Positions 12,801-20,327 of a DNA stretch of 43,115 bases are shown here, piece after piece. The stretch covers positions 1-43,115 of the forward strand of contig JAIMKU010000011.1 of NCBI GenBank assembly GCA_020692235.1, read 5' to 3'. Numbering within the stretch: position 1 is the first letter of the stretch; each line of letters opens with the position of its first letter. This stretch comes from Hydrogenophilus sp. GTDB lineage: Bacteria > Pseudomonadota > Gammaproteobacteria > Burkholderiales > Thiobacillaceae. The notes under the pieces were generated by a model that searched no databases, was not told where the DNA came from, and saw nothing but the letters and a program-made list of their open reading frames with translations. The position numbers were made by a program, and so were the translations under genes.

Positions 12801-12880
12801 CGCAACAACACCAGCGCCTTTTCCGCCGGGTCGTGGACGCGGGCGGCGAGTTTGGTTTGCCAGATGAGATCGTTGTTCAT
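9806..12880 (-). CDS. cmr2: Cmr2/Cas10, signalling subunit with cyclase motif
   Basis: A 1024-residue Cas10. The N-terminus carries His16-Asp17 in AARVHDPAEKALVLLRD, consistent with at least a residual HD region. The first Palm domain begins around LSIGPVQGFIASARTTSDLW. The second Palm contains YYALLMMDGDKMG and the catalytic GGDD at 792-795 (VIYAGGDDVLAML). Intact GGDD implies synthesis of cyclic oligoadenylate from ATP when target RNA is bound; this is what the CARF, SAVED and Csx16 proteins nearby would respond to. The start lies 9 bp after cmr1. DNase activity of the HD region cannot be judged from sequence. Confidence 0.96.
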   Translation of the reverse strand: MNNDLIWQTKLAARVHDPAEKALVLLRDPAGHEGGTSKALTRLLGLSDLSAETIDPDNADALSSIIFKKGIPLTMYRHVQRADWWAAAADRPQWPMQEITVTTRKGEQKTFGVAPWAQVRWTKEPVLIHPLTGERFTLPGGLSETDISDIKQRSFNHFSRLLATLNQADPVEDPRKTLLTYWRFGPELVEENDNGKLGALWGVLPADTRVPDHSIWDHLDLTSAFAGAFAADPEGDAALLALSIGPVQGFIASARTTSDLWAGSHLLARLVWEAMKPVCEALGPDAILFPRLRGVPQVDMWLRDEMNLPDELFKGCDWAKGGTDANPLFSAALPNRFVAVVPASQAQQIAETVTQAVRGWLQKLGCDVVMRLLDVAGFDLETTETPYAQMKEQLAGFPEVHWAAVPFSLIRPRNKAKQTDLDTSALSAALAPFFGAAPDKACGFLDTPAWKMLAKEIDWSDGTTFFAPNPGVLYPAVYDLAERVLAAAKATRTFQQTEQKGWRCSLTGESEWLTTDKGHLAVPAGKRKSRKDEHFNESKHIETLWTRVADKKPAWAKRGEHLGALPAIKRLWPTIFAEEAGKALATGERGEQKSIGRFVVSTHTMALAHQLDQWLEHGGHTAEGFAEQARQASPVALPRKLTKKHAKNPALADAKRLPGLFEAARDADDDAALELAQRLVRKTLAMGADKGEEIKLETYYALLMMDGDKMGAILSGDEKTAIPYRASFHPQVQKGFDEHAAGQSLIEAYGKQKRPISPNRHLAISGALNDFSQTVVRHVVEEEHLGRVIYAGGDDVLAMLPVADLLSTMQRLRLAYSGDEPAHEGGRDPRGLTLQNGFAILNDKLMRMMGTKATASCGAVIAHHQAPLGAVMRELREAEKRAKNYLRPGVNGKTTDRDALSITVIKRSGGALYLTAEWGKPVALLNALINFLREPGVSRRAVYHTLEWLHDLPDPTGDAAMLESLLAYQLARQADKGAKVLALGLARRLAALTVVQPKERLSWLENFLTVAEFLARETRSGVQA

Positions 12881-12889
12881 GTTGTCCTC

Positions 12890-13966
12890 TCAGGCAGGGA
12901 TGCGGGTCAGTTGTTGGGCAGGCACATCAAGAAACGCATGGACGCGCTGCCAGACGGACTCGATAACGCGGCGATCCGGCTTGAACTCAGACGGCGGCAG
13001 GCAAGGCACATGGAAGATCACGCCGACCAATTTGCCCTCGGTGGTCTTGCGAACCTTGAGGCGCAGGCTGTTGGGTAAACGCGCGTTGCTGCCCCAGGCT
13101 CGCACCGAGTGGTTGGTGATGGGGTAACTCAGCCAGTGGCGCTCTTCAGTTTTGGGAGAATTTTTTCCAGTCGTAAAGATGAACTGCGTGCGTAGCCCGA
13201 TCTTCACAATGGCCAACTCCCGCATCAGCGACTTCCAGTCGTCGAACGGGTGGGTTTGCCAGATCAGGGCGCCTTTTTCGTCCTGGCCAAGGGCGTGCGG
13301 CCAGTTGAGAGTAAGTGCGTCACGCCAGGGACGAAGCGGTACCGCGCCCTCGCCACCGGCCCCTCTACCGCTCGCGGGGGAGGGGAGCAATGCAAACGAG
13401 CCCCAGCCGTTGCGGCTCCGGCCACCGGCCGTGGCGTAGCGATCCATCAGCCAGAGCGCGCATTCGATGCGTGGCGCGTGGTCGTCGGGCACGGCGATGG
13501 AGAGGGTCGCTGATTCGCCGACCTGAATCGCGGCGTTGACCTTTGTCGATAACCTTGTGCCGCCTCGCCCATCCAGTGGACCAAAGCCCAGGTAAGCATG
13601 TGGCCCGACCTTATAGTTAGTTCGCTCCGTTTCAGGATGATGAACGCTCCCTTGCTCCAAACCTTCCCAACTCTTCAGCTTGCCAATCTCCCACCTGTCC
13701 AGCCGAATCCGCACTAGGCTTTTGCAGTGATCGGCCACGTCCCTTTCTTGCTCACGGTGCGAAAGCCAGGCATTGCCGAATAACAAACCTTCCTCGCGGC
13801 GCATGGCGACCGTGCTTTGCGGATACCGATGCGCTTCGGCATAGGCCACCCGCCACCATTGCCGCATCAACGCCTTGAACGGCGGTGTGCGCCACTGCCC
13901 TTGTTGCTCGGCGTTGCCGAGAAAGGCGGGGGTGTTGAATATCACTTGGTAATTCAGTGTTCGCAT
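12890..13966 (-). CDS. cmr1: Cmr1, RAMP subunit at the crRNA 3' end
   Basis: A 358-residue Cmr1, with the typical opening NYQVIFNTPAFLGNAEQQ and the PPFKALMRQWWRVAYA helix, followed by a HAYLGFGPLDGRGG RAMP loop. A strong ribosome binding site (AGGAG) lies 8 bases before the ATG. Residues 195-207 (PSPASGRGAGGEG), directly after the glycine-rich GGRSRNGWGS loop, come from the same 39-bp repeat that interrupts cmr6 and are likely a surface loop. It is the first core Cmr gene; cmr2 follows after 9 bp. Confidence 0.94.
   Translation of the reverse strand: MRTLNYQVIFNTPAFLGNAEQQGQWRTPPFKALMRQWWRVAYAEAHRYPQSTVAMRREEGLLFGNAWLSHREQERDVADHCKSLVRIRLDRWEIGKLKSWEGLEQGSVHHPETERTNYKVGPHAYLGFGPLDGRGGTRLSTKVNAAIQVGESATLSIAVPDDHAPRIECALWLMDRYATAGGRSRNGWGSFALLPSPASGRGAGGEGAVPLRPWRDALTLNWPHALGQDEKGALIWQTHPFDDWKSLMRELAIVKIGLRTQFIFTTGKNSPKTEERHWLSYPITNHSVRAWGSNARLPNSLRLKVRKTTEGKLVGVIFHVPCLPPSEFKPDRRVIESVWQRVHAFLDVPAQQLTRIPA
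13347..13385. repeat. 39-bp palindromic repeat inserted in cmr1 (copy 2)
   Basis: Ungapped partner of the element at 5780-5818, with 31 of 39 positions identical by my count and an inverted CCCCTCtaCCGC ... GCGGGGGAGGGG core. It is read in the same frame as the cmr6 copy and yields PSPASGRGAGGEG. Two subunits of one complex carrying the same inserted peptide is unusual. Confidence 0.82.
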
Positions 13967-14173
13967 GGGTGTTTCTCCTGTTTCTTATCATTCTTGCACC
14001 GTCCGGCATCATATCCGACGCCGGTAAGCTTGCCGATGACTTTTTGGCGGAAGGCGGCGCCAGTCAGTGTGTCATGGACATTGCAGGCGAGATCGGTGTC
14101 AAGGATGAATATCCTTTTCACCTGGGTGGCCCTATGGCGTTTCATGTTCCTGGACGGCGCTACGCCGTGTCCG
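13967..14173. other. Intergenic region before cmr1
   Basis: A 207-bp gap between the CARF gene and cmr1. It probably holds the promoter for the core cmr operon, but I cannot place a convincing -35/-10 pair. A 75-codon frame on the minus strand (13954-14181) has no recognisable family and no strong ribosome binding site, so I do not call it a gene. Confidence 0.4.
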
Positions 14174-15301
14174 TCAGTCATCGATTTGGATGTATTGCGG
14201 ATCGATCTGGAGCTCGAACCGGGCGTCTCGGCGCGGGCCTGCCCGGCGGATCAGGTAGGGTTGGGCGCCGCGCTCGCCCAGTGCGCGGATCAAGGCCTTG
14301 TGCAGGCGGTTCTTGGCGGGGCTGAACCAGGTACTGTCCATGCCGTTCTTCAGGCCGGTTTCGGCGCGTTCGACTTCGCTGCCGTGGCCGCCAAACAGGT
14401 TGCGGCACAGGTTCAGATAGTCCTGGGCGGCCCGTGGGTCGCTGTCGTACGTGCTGCTGTGGATCGGGCCTTTTCCTGCCAGGCGGCGGCGGGCGAGCCA
14501 GAGCAGCAGGGCGAAGTTTTGCGCGGTGAGCTTTAGCGGCTCGCCGCCGGCGCGGGCCTGGCGCGCGGCCAGGTCGAAGTGCAGTTCCGGACGGTGTCCC
14601 GGGCATTGGGCGGCGGCCACGGCCTGGGAGAAGCGTGCGCCGCCGGCGATCAGCTCTGCGGGCAGACCATCGCGCAGGCGCACGAAGGGAATGTCGGTCA
14701 GTTCCACCCGCGCGTCGCGGGCGTTGACGGTGATCTCCTTGTCGCCGCGCCGGCTGTGTATGGGTTGGTCTTGGAGGGTGGGGTAATAGAAATCCCGGTT
14801 GGTCTCGAAGGGGTCGGAGACCAGCACATGCGAGAGGCGGTCCTGGGGACGACCGAACAGGGACAGGGCGTAGCCGAGGTAATAGCCCATGGTCTTGCGG
14901 CCGCCGGCGATGGAGACGTGCAGTTCACTGTCCGCAGTGGCCGTAAGGTGCCGCACCTGCTCGGCGATGAAGTCGGCGGCCAGTGTGTTCTGCTCCGGGC
15001 TGCGGATGTCGTCCAGGGGCTGGCCGTCGGCGTCGGGCACGACATGGATGTGGGCCGGGGTGAAGGCGATGGCCGGCAGCCGGTAGTCGGCGCACAGGCG
15101 GTGGAACCAGCGTTGGCCGGCGAGTAGGTTGAGGCGCGCGTTTTCGGCGCCGGTGGCAGTGGTGATGAGGTGGATGGCGTCGGGAATCCAGGGCGGCTCC
15201 TGATGGGCCAGTGCGTACAGGGTCTCGGTGACCACTTGCGGGGTGAGTCCGGTGACCGCGAGCAGGATGCGGCGTGGCTGGCGGGTTTTTCTGTCTGACA
15301 T
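14174..15301 (-). CDS. CARF-domain protein, NE0113 family (putative CRISPR ring nuclease), with C-terminal winged-helix-like domain
   Basis: A 375-residue protein of the CRISPR-associated NE0113 family, often annotated as a Csm6-type ring nuclease. The CARF core is clear: ILLAVTGLTPQVVTETLYAL (12-31) supplies the nucleotide-binding loop, and VSIAGGRKTMGYYLGYALSL (129-148) the second conserved motif. I see no HEPN R-x4-H motif, so it is unlikely to be an RNase like true Csm6. The C-terminal part (about 238-290, with LKLTAQNFALLLWLARRRL) looks like a winged helix. It could degrade cyclic oligoadenylate or be a signal-controlled regulator. It lies 207 bp upstream of cmr1, same strand, and may have its own promoter. 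Confidence 0.82.
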   Translation of the reverse strand: MSDRKTRQPRRILLAVTGLTPQVVTETLYALAHQEPPWIPDAIHLITTATGAENARLNLLAGQRWFHRLCADYRLPAIAFTPAHIHVVPDADGQPLDDIRSPEQNTLAADFIAEQVRHLTATADSELHVSIAGGRKTMGYYLGYALSLFGRPQDRLSHVLVSDPFETNRDFYYPTLQDQPIHSRRGDKEITVNARDARVELTDIPFVRLRDGLPAELIAGGARFSQAVAAAQCPGHRPELHFDLAARQARAGGEPLKLTAQNFALLLWLARRRLAGKGPIHSSTYDSDPRAAQDYLNLCRNLFGGHGSEVERAETGLKNGMDSTWFSPAKNRLHKALIRALGERGAQPYLIRRAGPRRDARFELQIDPQYIQIDD

Positions 15302-15363
15302 GCGTTCCCCCTGGGTTTACTCAGGTCATTACCTTAACCGCGGTTGTCGGTGTGGCTCTCGGA

Positions 15364-15377
15364 CGGCAAGCTTGCCG
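15364..15377. promoter_or_regulatory. 14-bp perfect palindrome in the divergent CARF/valS intergenic region
   Basis: CGGCAAGCTTGCCG is a perfect 14-bp palindrome about 60 bp upstream of the CARF gene start and about 120 bp upstream of valS. Its position suits an operator, possibly for the winged-helix-like CARF protein itself, but it could be chance. Nothing else shows a regulator binds it. Confidence 0.3.
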
Positions 15378-15409
15378 GGATTATGCCATCGCCCGCCGGG
15401 GTGGTCGGC

Positions 15410-15415
15410 TATAAT
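15410..15415 (+). promoter_or_regulatory. Candidate -10 box for valS
   Basis: A perfect TATAAT lies 85 bp upstream of the valS ATG. The -35 region at the right distance is poor, so this is a partial match only. Confidence 0.4.
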
Positions 15416-15499
15416 GCGGCGCGGGCGCCGTCCAGGCGGATATGGCCCGCTCTTCTATTGGGGAATCGGCGGACCGGGTCCGCCCTATCACAGACAATC

Positions 15500-18223
15500 A
15501 TGGAACTCGCTAAAAGCTTCGAACCGCACGACATCGAGAAACGCTGGTACGGCCATTGGGAGGCCGCCGGCTATTACCAGATGGGTGCCGCCCCGGACCG
15601 GGATTTCTACTGCATCCTGCTGCCGCCGCCCAATGTCACCGGCACGCTGCACATGGGCCACGCCTTCCAGCACACGATCATGGATGCGCTCACCCGTTAC
15701 CATCGCATGGCTGGCGACAACACCCTGTGGCAGCCGGGCACCGACCACGCCGGCATCGCCACCCAGATAGTCGTGGAGCGGCAACTGGACGCCCAGAAGA
15801 TCAGCCGCCATGACCTCGGCCGGGAAAAGTTTCTGGAGAAGGTGTGGCAGTGGAAGGAGCATTCCGGCTCCAGCATCACCCGCCAGATGCGCCGGCTGGG
15901 CACCTCGCCGGACTGGTCGCGGGAACGCTTCACCATGGACGATGGCCTGTCCACGGCGGTCACTGAAGTCTTCGTGCGCCTCTATAACGAGGGCCTGATC
16001 TATCGCGGCAAGCGCCTGGTGAACTGGGACCCGGTGTTGATGACGGCGGTGTCCGACCTGGAGGTGGTGAGCGAGGAAGAGGATGGTTTCATCTGGGAGA
16101 TCAACTATCCGCTGGAAGACGGCTCGGGTTTTCTGACCGTCGCCACCACCCGGCCGGAGACCCTGCTCGGCGATACCGCCGTGGCGGTGAACCCGGCCGA
16201 TGAGCGCTATCTCCATCTGGTCGGCAAGAGCGTGCGTCTGCCCATTGCCGAACGCACCATACCGATCATCGCCGACGACTATGTCGATCGCGAGTTTGGC
16301 ACCGGCGTGGTGAAGATCACCCCGGCGCACGACTTCAACGACTGGCAGGTGGGCCAGCGGCATAATCTTGCCGCCATCGGCGTGCTGACCCTGGACGCCC
16401 GGATCAACGACCTCGGGCCGGCTGAATATCAGGGCCTGGACCGTTACGTCGCACGCCAGAAAATCCTCGATGAACTCCAGGCCAAGGGCCTCCTGGTTTC
16501 CGCCAAGCCGCACAAGCTGATGATCCCGCGCGGCGACCGCAGCCATGCGGTGATCGAGCCCATGCTCACCGACCAGTGGTTCATGCGCATGGAGAGCCTG
16601 GCCAAGCGTGCCCTGGCGGTGGTGGACAACGGCGAGTTGCGCTTCGTCCCGGAGAACTGGACCACCACTTACCGTCAGTGGCTCGACAATATCCAGGACT
16701 GGTGCCTGTCACGACAACTCTGGTGGGGCCACCGCATCCCCGCCTGGTATGACGAGGATGGCAACATCTACGTCGCCGCCACGGAAGCGGAAGCGAAACG
16801 CCAGGCCGGCGGCCGGGAAATCCGCCGCGACGAGGACGTGCTCGACACCTGGTTCTCCTCCGCGCTGTGGCCTTTCTCCACCCTGGGTTGGCCCGCTGAT
16901 ACCTGGGAACTGAAGCACTACCTGCCGACCAGTGTGCTGGTCACCGGCTTCGACATCATCTTTTTCTGGGTGGCGCGCATGGTCATGATGACCCTGCACT
17001 TCACCGGCAAGGTACCGTTCAGGGAGGTGTATGTAACGGGTCTGGTGCGCGATGCCCATGGCAACAAGATGAGCAAGTCCAAGGGCAACGTGCTCGACCC
17101 GATCGACCTGATCGACGGCATCGGCCTCGACGAGCTGGTCGCCAAGCGCACCACCGGCCTGATGAACCCGAAGCAGGCGGAAAGTATCGCCAAGTCCACT
17201 CGCAATGAGTTCGCCGCCGGCATCCAGAGCTTCGGCACCGACGCCCTGCGCTTCACCTTTGCCTCGTTGGCCACCCACGGCCGCGACATCAAGTTCGACT
17301 TGCAACGTTGCGAGGGCTATCGCAACTTCTGCAACAAGCTGTGGAACGCTACGCGCTTTGTGCTGATGAACTGCGAGGGGCAGGAAATCGCCGCCCATGC
17401 GCCGACCTTCGTCGACCGCTGGATCATCGGTCGCCTGGATGAGGCCGTCGCCGCCGTGCGCGCCGGCTTCGACCAGTATCGCTTCGACCAGGCCGCGCGC
17501 GCCATCTACGAATTCGTCTGGGACGAGTATTGCGACTGGTATCTGGAGCTGGCCAAGGTGCAGATTGCCGAGGGCGGCGCGCGCGCGGCGGCTACCCGTC
17601 ACACCCTGCTGACGGTACTCGAAACGGTGCTCCGCCTGGCGCACCCGATCATCCCCTTCGTCACCGAGGAACTGTGGCAGGCGGTAGCGACGCTGGCCGG
17701 CGCCAAGGGCAGCGAGAGCGTCATGCTCGCGCCCTTCCCGAAGACCGATCCCGGCCGCCACGATGCGACGGCCGCCGCCGAGATGGTCAAACTCAAGGCG
17801 CTCACCAACGCGGTGCGCAACCTGCGCGGCGAGATGAACCTATCCCCGGCGCTGAAGGTGCCTCTCTACCTGGAAGGCAATGCCGAGCAGGCGAACGCCT
17901 ACGCACCCTATATAAAGCTGCTGGGCCGCCTGTCGGAAGTCGAGGTGGTGGCAAGGCTGCCGGAAGGCGATGCCCCGGTCGCCATCGTCGGCGATTGGCG
18001 CTTGCTGCTGCACATCGAGATCGACCGCGAGGCCGAGATTGCCCGCCTGGACAAGGAGATTGCCCGCCTTACCGGCGAGATCGCCAAGGCCACGGCCAAG
18101 CTCGCCAACGCCAGCTTCGTCGACCGCGCCCCGCTTGCCGTGGTGGAACAGGAACGCGCGCGGCTGGCGGGTTTTGTCGCCACCGTCGATAAGGTGCGGG
18201 CCCAGCGGGGCAAGCTGGCCTGA
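15500..18223 (+). CDS. valS: Valyl-tRNA synthetase
   Basis: A 907-residue class I aminoacyl-tRNA synthetase charging tRNA-Val. The HIGH-type motif is HMGHAF (in [18 protein letters not shown]) and the KMSKS motif is NKMSKSKGN. The editing domain ([17 protein letters not shown]) and the C-terminal coiled coil (from about residue 845, alternating Ala/Lys/Glu and ending AQRGKLA) are complete. I chose the ATG at 15500 ([17 protein letters not shown]) because homologues begin there. It is divergent from the CRISPR locus and convergent with cysG. Confidence 0.97.
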   Translation: MELAKSFEPHDIEKRWYGHWEAAGYYQMGAAPDRDFYCILLPPPNVTGTLHMGHAFQHTIMDALTRYHRMAGDNTLWQPGTDHAGIATQIVVERQLDAQKISRHDLGREKFLEKVWQWKEHSGSSITRQMRRLGTSPDWSRERFTMDDGLSTAVTEVFVRLYNEGLIYRGKRLVNWDPVLMTAVSDLEVVSEEEDGFIWEINYPLEDGSGFLTVATTRPETLLGDTAVAVNPADERYLHLVGKSVRLPIAERTIPIIADDYVDREFGTGVVKITPAHDFNDWQVGQRHNLAAIGVLTLDARINDLGPAEYQGLDRYVARQKILDELQAKGLLVSAKPHKLMIPRGDRSHAVIEPMLTDQWFMRMESLAKRALAVVDNGELRFVPENWTTTYRQWLDNIQDWCLSRQLWWGHRIPAWYDEDGNIYVAATEAEAKRQAGGREIRRDEDVLDTWFSSALWPFSTLGWPADTWELKHYLPTSVLVTGFDIIFFWVARMVMMTLHFTGKVPFREVYVTGLVRDAHGNKMSKSKGNVLDPIDLIDGIGLDELVAKRTTGLMNPKQAESIAKSTRNEFAAGIQSFGTDALRFTFASLATHGRDIKFDLQRCEGYRNFCNKLWNATRFVLMNCEGQEIAAHAPTFVDRWIIGRLDEAVAAVRAGFDQYRFDQAARAIYEFVWDEYCDWYLELAKVQIAEGGARAAATRHTLLTVLETVLRLAHPIIPFVTEELWQAVATLAGAKGSESVMLAPFPKTDPGRHDATAAAEMVKLKALTNAVRNLRGEMNLSPALKVPLYLEGNAEQANAYAPYIKLLGRLSEVEVVARLPEGDAPVAIVGDWRLLLHIEIDREAEIARLDKEIARLTGEIAKATAKLANASFVDRAPLAVVEQERARLAGFVATVDKVRAQRGKLA

Positions 18224-18264
18224 CCTGGCACCGGCCTGTCCCGCCTGGCCCGACGAGGTTGATT

Positions 18265-18393
18265 GTTTTGTAGGTCGGGATTTATCCCGACGTCGCGGGT
18301 TCCACGGGCGCGTGGTTTTGTAGGTCGGGATTTATCCCGACGCCGCGGGTTCCACGGGCGGGGTTTGTCGGGATGAATCCCGACCTACAAACC
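18265..18393. repeat. REP-like palindromic repeat cluster, probable bidirectional terminator
   Basis: Two 46-bp direct repeats (18265-18310 and 18315-18360) differ at one base. Each contains TAGGTCGGGATTTATCCCGA, a GTCGGGAT...ATCCCGAC hairpin. A third, inverted copy follows at about 18367-18391. The cluster lies between the convergent ends of valS and cysG, the usual site for such extragenic palindromes, and the hairpins could stop transcription from both sides. It has no coding capacity. Confidence 0.85.
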
Positions 18394-18416
18394 GGACCTG
18401 TATCCATGGCTTGATC

Positions 18417-19856
18417 TCACATCGTCGCCGGTTGGTCCAGCGGCGTGCGCCAGTGGTCGTCTTCGGCCGGTTCCGGGTGGAACCAATTGAGCTTGGTGTG
18501 CAAGCTGACCACGCTGCCGACGATGATTAGTGCCGGCGGCTTGAGTTCGGCGTCCGCCGCCAGTGCCGGCAGGGTGTCCAGTGTGCCGGTGACGATCTTC
18601 TGGTTGAGCGTGGTGCCTTGCTGGATGATGGCGGCCGGGGTGTCGCTCGGCATACCGTGTTTCTTCATCTGGTCGCACAGCGTCACCAGACCTTTCAGCC
18701 CCATGTAGATGACGATGGTCTGACGCGGCCGGCAGAGCATGTCCCAGTCCAGGTCCATGGTGCCGTCCTTGAGATGGCCGGTGACCAGGACCAGCGCCTG
18801 GGCGTGGTCGCGGTGGGTGAGCGGGATGCCGGCATAGGATGCCACACCGGCCGCCGCCGTCACCGCCGGCACTACCTGGAATGGCACGCCGTGTTCGCGC
18901 AGGGTCTCGATCTCCTCGCCGCCACGGCCGAAGATGAATGGGTCGCCGCCCTTCAGGCGCAGCACCCGTTTGCCTTCCTTGGCCAGGCGCACCAGGATCA
19001 TATTGATCTCGTCTTGCGGTACGGTGTGGTTGTCGCGTTCCTTGCCGACATATAGCCGGTCGGCGTCGCGTCGGCACATGTCGAGGATGGGCGGCGAGAC
19101 CAGGCGGTCGTAGACGACCACGTCGGCCTGCTGCATCAGGCGCAAGGCGCGGAAGGTGAGCAGGTCCGGGTTGCCGGGGCCGGCGCCGACCAGATAGACC
19201 TCACCAACGCCGATGGCCGTGTCGCTTGCTTCCAGCATCTTGGTCAGGCTGTGCTCGGCTTCCTGTTCGCGGCCGGCGAAGACCATCTCGGCGATGGGCG
19301 AGAGCAGCGCCTTTTCCCAGAACTTGCGCCGGCCTTCAGTGGTCGGGAAGTGTTTGCGGACCGGTGTTTTGAAGCGCCCCGCCAGGGCCGCCAGACGACC
19401 GTAGGCGGCCGGGATCAGGGTCTCCAGCCGGGCGCGCAGCAGACGCGACAGGACCGGTGCCTCGCCGCTGCTGGAGACGGCCACCACGACCGGCGAACGG
19501 TCGATGATGCTGGGCATGATGAATGAGCAGTACTGGGGCCGGTCAGCCACGTTGACCGGCAGGTGGCGGGCATGGGCGGCCTCGTACACCTGTTTGTCCA
19601 GCGCGTCGTCGCCGCTGGCGGCGAAGACCACTTCGACGTCATCCAGGTGCTCAGGCCGGAAGACCTCCCGGCGATGAATGAGGCGATCAGTCTTGCTCAG
19701 GTTGTCATAGCTGGCGGCCAGAGGGCCAGGGGCGACGACATTGACCCAGGCGCCGGCATTGATAAGCAGCGTAGCCTTGCGGGCGGCCACATCGCCACCA
19801 CCGACGACCAGTCCGGTCTTGCCTTTAAGGGCTAGGAAAATCGGCAAATAGTCCAT
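18417..19856 (-). CDS. cysG: Siroheme synthase CysG (trifunctional)
   Basis: A 479-residue fusion. The N-terminal precorrin-2 dehydrogenase/ferrochelatase domain has the NAD loop LVVGGGDVAARKATLL and the SSSGEAPVLSRLLRARLE segment. The C-terminal uroporphyrinogen-III methyltransferase starts at VYLVGAGPGNPDLLTFRALR and has LKGGDPFIFGRGGEE. It converts uroporphyrinogen III to siroheme. The start MDYLPIFLALKG (19856) matches the family better than the ATG 21 bp upstream. Placed after dsrR at the end of the dsr cluster, it presumably supplies siroheme for DsrAB. Confidence 0.95.
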   Translation of the reverse strand: MDYLPIFLALKGKTGLVVGGGDVAARKATLLINAGAWVNVVAPGPLAASYDNLSKTDRLIHRREVFRPEHLDDVEVVFAASGDDALDKQVYEAAHARHLPVNVADRPQYCSFIMPSIIDRSPVVVAVSSSGEAPVLSRLLRARLETLIPAAYGRLAALAGRFKTPVRKHFPTTEGRRKFWEKALLSPIAEMVFAGREQEAEHSLTKMLEASDTAIGVGEVYLVGAGPGNPDLLTFRALRLMQQADVVVYDRLVSPPILDMCRRDADRLYVGKERDNHTVPQDEINMILVRLAKEGKRVLRLKGGDPFIFGRGGEEIETLREHGVPFQVVPAVTAAAGVASYAGIPLTHRDHAQALVLVTGHLKDGTMDLDWDMLCRPRQTIVIYMGLKGLVTLCDQMKKHGMPSDTPAAIIQQGTTLNQKIVTGTLDTLPALAADAELKPPALIIVGSVVSLHTKLNWFHPEPAEDDHWRTPLDQPATM

Positions 19857-19950
19857 AGTTCCAGAGAATAGATTCAAGTTTCAGGAAACAAGAGACAAGA
19901 GACACGGCGTAGCTATGGCATGGCGTCTTGTAACGTGCTGCTTGTATCTG

Positions 19951-20313
19951 TCAGCCGCCGCAGCCGCCCGAACCGCAACCGCCGGAGCCACAGCCGCCCG
20001 AACCGCAACCGCCGCCTTCGTCGCCGCCTTGGTTTGGCATCATGAAAATGAAGTGGGCCTCGCCGGGCGCAGATTCGGCATAGTCAATCGTCACCCCCTG
20101 CAAATACTCGGCGCTGGATGGGTGGACCAGCAGCGTGACACCGTAGGATTCAAGCCGGCTGTCATTGTCGCGTTCTTCATCGAAGCCCAGACCGAATTCC
20201 AACATGCCTGCTTCATTTAACCGAGCGGCGATGCGCAGGGCCATATTTTCGGCGCCGGATTCGCGTGCGGCTTGGGCGATCTGTTTGGCGGCAACTTTGG
20301 TCAAACTTATCAT
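19951..20313 (-). CDS. dsrR: DsrR, IscA-like protein with Gly/Cys-repeat tail
   Basis: A 120-residue A-type iron-sulfur-carrier fold (ISLTKVAAKQIAQAARESG at the start). The three cysteines that bind iron-sulfur clusters in IscA/ErpA are missing, as in DsrR of Allochromatium, where the protein is needed for normal dsr expression after transcription. Unusually the C-terminus is a repeat tail, GGCGS repeated (residues 101-120), with four cysteines spaced every five residues and encoded by a 30-bp direct repeat. The tail could bind metal or a cluster. The start at 20313 fits the family; the open frame upstream reaches into dsrN. Confidence 0.85.
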   Translation of the reverse strand: MISLTKVAAKQIAQAARESGAENMALRIAARLNEAGMLEFGLGFDEERDNDSRLESYGVTLLVHPSSAEYLQGVTIDYAESAPGEAHFIFMMPNQGGDEGGGCGSGGCGSGGCGSGGCGG

Positions 20314-20327
20314 GCGATTTTCTCCAA

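Noticed and set aside
13954-14181. Small minus-strand frame (75 codons) and an overlapping plus-strand frame upstream of cmr1
   Set aside because: No family, no strong ribosome binding site, and the two frames overlap each other in what is likely a control region.
14174-15301. Calling the NE0113-family CARF protein a Csm6 RNase
   Set aside because: No R-x4-H HEPN motif is visible, and the C-terminus looks like a winged helix instead.
16709-17761. A 350-codon minus-strand frame within valS
   Set aside because: It lies entirely inside valS, whose synthetase motifs are complete; the frame is His/Gly/Ala-rich noise.
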